Positions 4,294-8,554 of a stretch of 8,554 nucleotides of DNA are shown here, piece by piece; within the stretch, counting starts at the first letter, position 1; each line of letters begins with the position of its first letter. The notes below the pieces were generated by a model. The model was not told the DNA's origin. It did no database searches and saw only the letters and a program-made list of their open reading frames with translations. The position numbers and the translations under genes are program-made. Source of the DNA: an uncultured Lachnospiraceae bacterium (GTDB lineage: Bacteria > Bacillota > Clostridia > Lachnospirales > Lachnospiraceae); contig CAMNFX010000048.1 in the NCBI GenBank assembly GCA_946537585.1, positions 1 through 8,554 on the forward strand. Reading direction: 5' to 3'.

Positions 4294-7200
4294 ATGTATC
4301 TGAAATCAATTGAAATACAGGGTTTTAAGTCTTTCGCGCATAAAACCCTGCTGCAGTTTAATGACGGCGTCACTGCCATCGTCGGTCCGAACGGCTCGGG
4401 AAAGTCTAATATTGCCGATGCCGTACGCTGGGTGCTGGGTGAACAGAAGGTCAAACAGCTCCGCGGTACTGCGATGCAGGACGTCATTTTTGCGGGCACT
4501 GCGCTCAGAAAAGCACAGGGCTTTGCTTTTGTGTCCATAACGATCGACAATTCCGACGGTGTTCTTCCGGTCGATTATACGGAAGTTACCGTATCCCGCC
4601 GCCTGTTCCGTTCCGGAGAGTCTGAATACATGCTCAACGGACAGAATGTAAGGCTGAAAGATGTCCAGGAGCTGTTTTACGATACCGGCATAGGCAAAGA
4701 AGGATATTCCATTATCGGTCAGGGACAGATCGACGCGATCTTAAACGGCCGTCCCGAGGACCGCCGCGGCCTGTTTGATGAGGCGGCAGGGATCGTCAAA
4801 TTCAAGCGCAGAAAACTGATCGCGGCGCGCAGACTGGAAAATGAGCGGGCCAACCTGCAGCGGATCACGGACATTCTGAATGAGCTCGAACGCCGGGTAA
4901 AGCCGCTGGAACGTCAGGCGGAAACAGCCCGGATTTATCTTAAGCTCCGTGATGAGCAGAAGCTTCTTGACCTGAACCTTTTCACTCGTGAAACCGGCAG
5001 CCTCGCGGAAAGTCTGGAGAAAACAAAAGCAAATACGGATATTGTACGCGCTGCTCTTGATGAAGCAAATGAAGAAAGCAGCCGCCTGAAGGATGCCAGC
5101 GCCGGTCTCGCGGAATCGCTGCGCCGGATCGAGGAAGAGATCGGCCGGAAAAAGGATGAGGCGGCAAAAGCCGAGGTCCTTCTGCAGAATCTCCAGGGGC
5201 AGATCCAGGTGCTGGAAACCGAGATCCATGCAGGAGAACAGAACATAACACAATATAAGGATCAGCTTGAACGTCTTGACACGGACAGGATCAGCGAACA
5301 GCAGAATATACTGCAGTATCTGAAGTCTCTCGATGAGCTGTCCGAAAGCCTGGACGCAATCAGCGGCGAGGATGTTTCCGATACCGGGATCGATGAGGAA
5401 GAGCTTGGCGAACTGAAAGACAAGGTCGGCATATTCCGGGAGCGTCTTCTGGGCATTGACGGTATTCTTTCTCTCTATGAGGCTGAATGTGCCGGAAATG
5501 ATGCCCTGAAGGAAGCCGTGCAGGACAATGACGAGGATGAGGATGAGGAGGATGAAGACGGCCTTTCCTTCCGCATGCCTGACTGGATGCAGGCTATCCG
5601 CCATAAACGAGACGATCTCGCACAGATCCGTGAAAAAGAAGATCAGACCGCTGCCTGGCTTTCAAACGCTTCCGAAGAGTATAACAGACTGACCTCGGAA
5701 CTGAATGATTACTACAGCCGGCGCAACAAGCTGAAGCAGGAATATGCCGCTGAAACAGCCAGGTATGATCAGCTGAAGAACCTTGCGGAACGTTATGAAG
5801 GGTTCGGTGAAAGTGTCAGGGCCCTGATGAGAGAGCGGGAGCGGATCGGCGGCATTCACGGTGTCGTTGCCGATCTGATCCACACCGGCCGGAATTATGA
5901 AACAGCCATTGAGACCGCACTTGGCGGCCGTATTCAGAATGTAGTCACGGAAAATCAGGCCAGCGCAAAGGCCGGGATCAGCTATCTGAAGCGTACGCGG
6001 CAGGGCCGTGCAACATTTCTGCCGCTTGATTCACTGAAATACCGTATCCAGAACGAATACAGACAGGCTGCAGGCGAGATCGGCGCTCTCGGGATCGCTT
6101 CCGAACTGGTAGAATGCGAACCGGAATACGAAGATCTCGTGAAATATCTGCTCTCAAATGTTCTGGTCGTCGACCATATAGATCACGCTTTAAATATCGC
6201 GAATAAATACAGACAGAGCTTGAGGATCGTCACCCTGGAGGGAGAGCTCTTATCCCCGGGCGGTTCCATGTCCGGCGGCGCATATAAGATCAGCTCCAAC
6301 CTCATCGGCAGAAACAGAGAATTAAGCGAATTTGAAAACCGGCTGCTGGGATTAAGCTCCCGTGTGGAAGAGCTGAGAGATATCATTGACCGCCACGAAA
6401 AGCTGATCGATCAAAAGAGCCGCGAGATCGATGATCTGAACTTAAGGATGAGAGAGATCGCAGAAGAACGCAATTCCTTAAGCTATGGAATCATGTCGGA
6501 TATGCGTCTTCGTTATGCCGAGTTCCGGCAGAAAACAGACTTCCTCAGGGAAAATATCGACCGGATCTCAGGGGCCTGGGCCCAGCGGACAAGCTTGAGC
6601 AGAAATCTCAGAAGGCAGCTTGAAGAAAGCAGAGAAGGCATTGAAAAGGCCCGGAAGGACATCCTCTCCAGAGAAGAAGATATCGTCCATATCAAAGAGG
6701 GAAAGGACGCTCTTGAAAAGGAGATCATCGAAATTGAAAACCGCAGGGGAGAGATCGCAGGCTCTCAGTCGGATTATGTCAGCAGAAGAGATGAGCTTGG
6801 CGCAGAGATCCTGAGCCTTCAGAAGGATCTTATTCGTCTCGAAAACCAGATCGACAAGGAGCAGCAGAAGCTGGATACCCAGTCTGAGTATATCTGGCAG
6901 GAATATGAAATGTCTCTTTCCGATGCCGGAAAGTACTATGATGAGACCCTCGGGACTTCGCAGAAGATCCGCCAGAAGCTGAACTTAGTTCGGGCTGATA
7001 TCAAAAATCTCGGACCTGTCAATGTTCAGGCAATCGATGAATACAAGGAGGTTTCCGACCGCTATACCTTCCTGAGTGCCCAGCATAATGATCTGATCGC
7101 TTCGGAAAACTCTATCCTGGAAATCATCCGCAGCCTTGACGAAGGCATGAAAAAGCAGTTTGATGAGCAGTTTCGTCTGATCCGCGAACAGTTCCAGAAA

Positions 7201-7644
7201 GTATTTTCTGAATTGTTTGGCGGCGGCCAGGCGTCACTGGAGCTCGTTTACGACCCCGAAGCAGCGGAATCCGATAAAACCGGTGATGAGCTTGACGCAG
7301 GAATTGCGATCCATGTACAGCCTCCCGGAAAAAAGCTTCAGAATATCATGCAGCTTTCCGGCGGCGAAAAGGCGCTTACCGCCATCGCCCTGCTGTTTGC
7401 GATCCAGAACCTCAAGCCCTCGCCCTTCTGCCTTCTTGATGAGATTGAAGCCGCCCTCGATGACGGCAATGTATACCGCTTTGCCACATATCTCCATAAG
7501 CTTACAGCAAGAACACAGTTTATCGTCATCACACACCGCCGCGGTACGATGGAATCAGCTGACCGGCTTTACGGCGTAACGATGCAGGAAAAGGGCATTA
7601 CCAAGCTGGTAAGCGTGGATCTGGTCAGTGACCAGCTGAATTAA
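4294..7644 (+). CDS. smc: Chromosome partition/condensin protein Smc
   Basis: Core ATPase of the bacterial Smc-ScpAB complex, which extrudes DNA loops and helps segregate chromosomes on the nucleoid. The product is 1116 aa against roughly 1170-1190 for typical relatives. The N-terminal head has Walker A GPNGSGKSN (31-39) and KQLRGTAMQDVIFAG with the conserved Arg. A coiled-coil arm runs to about 520. The hinge spans about 521-665, from GIHGVVADL to PGGSMSGGAY. The return arm runs to about 907. The C-terminal head has signature LSGGEKALT (1021-1029) and Walker B ending in D1049-E1050 (LLDEIEAALDD). All ATPase motifs are intact. The arms are unequal: about 350 residues before the hinge and about 242 after, with a Gly-rich, acidic segment near 358-430 in the first arm. 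GAGGAG at 4277-4282 is the ribosome binding site. The frame is continuous with no sign of decay. Confidence 0.97.
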   Translation: MYLKSIEIQGFKSFAHKTLLQFNDGVTAIVGPNGSGKSNIADAVRWVLGEQKVKQLRGTAMQDVIFAGTALRKAQGFAFVSITIDNSDGVLPVDYTEVTVSRRLFRSGESEYMLNGQNVRLKDVQELFYDTGIGKEGYSIIGQGQIDAILNGRPEDRRGLFDEAAGIVKFKRRKLIAARRLENERANLQRITDILNELERRVKPLERQAETARIYLKLRDEQKLLDLNLFTRETGSLAESLEKTKANTDIVRAALDEANEESSRLKDASAGLAESLRRIEEEIGRKKDEAAKAEVLLQNLQGQIQVLETEIHAGEQNITQYKDQLERLDTDRISEQQNILQYLKSLDELSESLDAISGEDVSDTGIDEEELGELKDKVGIFRERLLGIDGILSLYEAECAGNDALKEAVQDNDEDEDEEDEDGLSFRMPDWMQAIRHKRDDLAQIREKEDQTAAWLSNASEEYNRLTSELNDYYSRRNKLKQEYAAETARYDQLKNLAERYEGFGESVRALMRERERIGGIHGVVADLIHTGRNYETAIETALGGRIQNVVTENQASAKAGISYLKRTRQGRATFLPLDSLKYRIQNEYRQAAGEIGALGIASELVECEPEYEDLVKYLLSNVLVVDHIDHALNIANKYRQSLRIVTLEGELLSPGGSMSGGAYKISSNLIGRNRELSEFENRLLGLSSRVEELRDIIDRHEKLIDQKSREIDDLNLRMREIAEERNSLSYGIMSDMRLRYAEFRQKTDFLRENIDRISGAWAQRTSLSRNLRRQLEESREGIEKARKDILSREEDIVHIKEGKDALEKEIIEIENRRGEIAGSQSDYVSRRDELGAEILSLQKDLIRLENQIDKEQQKLDTQSEYIWQEYEMSLSDAGKYYDETLGTSQKIRQKLNLVRADIKNLGPVNVQAIDEYKEVSDRYTFLSAQHNDLIASENSILEIIRSLDEGMKKQFDEQFRLIREQFQKVFSELFGGGQASLELVYDPEAAESDKTGDELDAGIAIHVQPPGKKLQNIMQLSGGEKALTAIALLFAIQNLKPSPFCLLDEIEAALDDGNVYRFATYLHKLTARTQFIVITHRRGTMESADRLYGVTMQEKGITKLVSVDLVSDQLN
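5365..5583 (+). other. Acidic, helix-breaking segment within the Smc N-terminal arm
   Basis: Codons about 358-430 of smc. The segment is rich in Gly (G358, G365, G372, G379, G387, G390, G401, G423), includes Pro429 and holds ten consecutive acidic residues (413-422) encoded by a GAG/GAT-rich tract at 5530-5559. It interrupts an otherwise heptad-like Glu/Lys/Arg/Leu coiled coil. Its length is close to the shortfall of the C-terminal arm relative to what I recall of B. subtilis Smc. I therefore infer that it loops out of the rod. The boundaries are approximate. Confidence 0.6.
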
Positions 7645-7658
7645 GGAGGAAACAGAGT

Positions 7659-8554
7659 ATGGGATTTTTCGAGCGCTTAAAGGAAGGCCTGAGTAAAACC
7701 AGTGCCAGTATAGCGAACGGGCTTGATGCCGTCTTCGGGGATTATTCCCAGGTCGACGAGGAGTTTTTTGAAGAGCTCGAAGAGGTCCTGGTCATGGCGG
7801 ATGTAGGAGTGAGTGCCGCAGATCAGATCCTCGATAAGATGAGAGACAGGGTCTACAGCGAACACCTGAAAAAGCCCGAGGATGTGAAACGCGCCCTGAT
7901 CGAATCCATTGCAGCCGAACTTCGCCCGCAGGAGGATGCGTATGCGTTTACTGAGCAGAAGTCTGTTGTCCTTGTGATCGGCGTCAATGGCGTCGGAAAA
8001 ACAACATCCATCGGCAAGCTGGCCATGAAATTCAGGCAGAACGGGAAAAAGGTGATCCTGGCCGCTGCCGATACCTTCCGCGCAGCAGCGATCGAGCAGC
8101 TCGAGATCTGGGCGGAGCGCGCCGGCGTTGATATCGTTTCCAAGCCCGAAGGGTCAGATCCCGCTGCGGTGATCTATGATGCCGTACAGGCTTTCCAGAG
8201 CAGGAATGCGGATATTCTGATCTGCGACACGGCCGGGCGCCTGCATAATAAGAAAAATCTGATGGAAGAGCTCGGAAAGATCAACCGGATCCTTGAGCGA
8301 AGCCTTCCGGACGCACACAAAGAGGTGCTGCTTGTTCTGGATGCCACCACCGGACAGAACGCGATCTCCCAGGCGAGGGAATTCGTCTCCGTATGCGACC
8401 CGACAGGAATCATACTGACCAAAATGGACGGATCCGCAAAAGGCGGGATCGTCATTGCGATCTCTCATGAGTTTAACATCCCGGTCAAATACATCGGCGT
8501 AGGAGAACATGCGGAAGACCTGCAGGAATTTGATGCGGAAAACTTCATGCGTGC
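7659..8554 (+). CDS. ftsY: Signal recognition particle receptor FtsY, 3' end cut by the window edge
   Basis: SRP-type GTPase at the inner face of the membrane that docks SRP-ribosome complexes for co-translational insertion of membrane proteins. ATG 7659 follows AAGGAGGA (7643-7650), which overlaps the smc stop codon; the gap from smc is 14 bases. The frame stays open to the edge: 298 codons plus two bases. The N terminus is short, with amphipathic helix MGFFERLKEGLSK rather than the long acidic domain of E. coli, so it is the Gram-positive type. GTPase motifs in order: G1 GVNGVGKTT (108-116), DTFRAAA (138-144), DTAGR (190-194), TKMDGSAKGG (254-263) and GVGEHAEDLQEFD (280-292). The last visible residues, FDAENFMR, normally lie within about 5-15 residues of the C terminus, so nearly the whole protein is present. 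Further signal recognition particle genes such as ffh often follow but are out of view. Confidence 0.97.
   Translation, partial: MGFFERLKEGLSKTSASIANGLDAVFGDYSQVDEEFFEELEEVLVMADVGVSAADQILDKMRDRVYSEHLKKPEDVKRALIESIAAELRPQEDAYAFTEQKSVVLVIGVNGVGKTTSIGKLAMKFRQNGKKVILAAADTFRAAAIEQLEIWAERAGVDIVSKPEGSDPAAVIYDAVQAFQSRNADILICDTAGRLHNKKNLMEELGKINRILERSLPDAHKEVLLVLDATTGQNAISQAREFVSVCDPTGIILTKMDGSAKGGIVIAISHEFNIPVKYIGVGEHAEDLQEFDAENFMR

Noticed and set aside
5530..5559. GAG/GAT-rich tract in smc as a microsatellite or assembly artefact
   Set aside because: The frame stays open on both sides and the unit is imperfect. It is simply the coding sequence of an Asp/Glu run, although it could be prone to slippage.
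4741..5604. Minus-strand open frame opposite smc (about 287 codons)
   Set aside because: It lies fully within the smc coding region and its low-complexity Leu/Phe/Ile-rich product mirrors the coiled-coil codons. It has no promoter or ribosome binding site.

Overview
The window is an 8.55 kb stretch of ordinary bacterial chromosome, most likely from a Clostridia-class Bacillota and probably a Lachnospiraceae-like species. This rests on three things: the gene order rpmF-plsX-acpP-rnc-smc-ftsY, the protein sequence character (for example an L32 starting MSICPKN and a short Gram-positive-type FtsY), and strong AGGAGG-type ribosome binding sites. The lineage is an inference from family resemblance; I could not run a search. 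All genes are on the + strand. I see no mobile element, CRISPR array, tRNA, rRNA or defence cassette.

Layout. Positions 1-1734 hold the threonyl-tRNA synthetase gene thrS, missing about its first 62 codons. A 201 bp intergenic region (1735-1936) is the longest non-coding stretch. It holds a post-thrS inverted repeat, a perfect 13 bp AT-rich inverted repeat and a near-consensus sigma-A promoter (TTGACA-17-TATACT) that fires into rpmF. A strong intrinsic terminator separates rpmF (1937-2119) from plsX (2199-3242). A 95 bp gap, with a weak promoter candidate and a second copy of a 15 bp intergenic motif, leads to acpP (3338-3565). rnc (3573-4259), smc (4294-7644) and ftsY (7659 to the right edge, nearly complete) follow with gaps of 7, 34 and 14 bp, so they look like one transcription unit with acpP.

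How the genes work together. This is a housekeeping cluster. It links translation (ThrRS, ribosomal protein L32), membrane lipid supply (PlsX makes acyl-phosphate from acyl-ACP, and AcpP is the acyl carrier), RNA processing (RNase III), chromosome organisation (Smc) and membrane protein targeting (FtsY, the SRP receptor). The grouping is conserved in many Bacillota.

I did not find a new biological system. The points that deserve a second look are regulatory or structural: a possible FabT-like operator upstream of the rpmF promoter, a motif shared by two intergenic regions, the terminator inside the rpmF-plsX pair, and an Smc whose two coiled-coil arms differ in length because the N-arm carries a roughly 73-residue acidic, helix-breaking segment.
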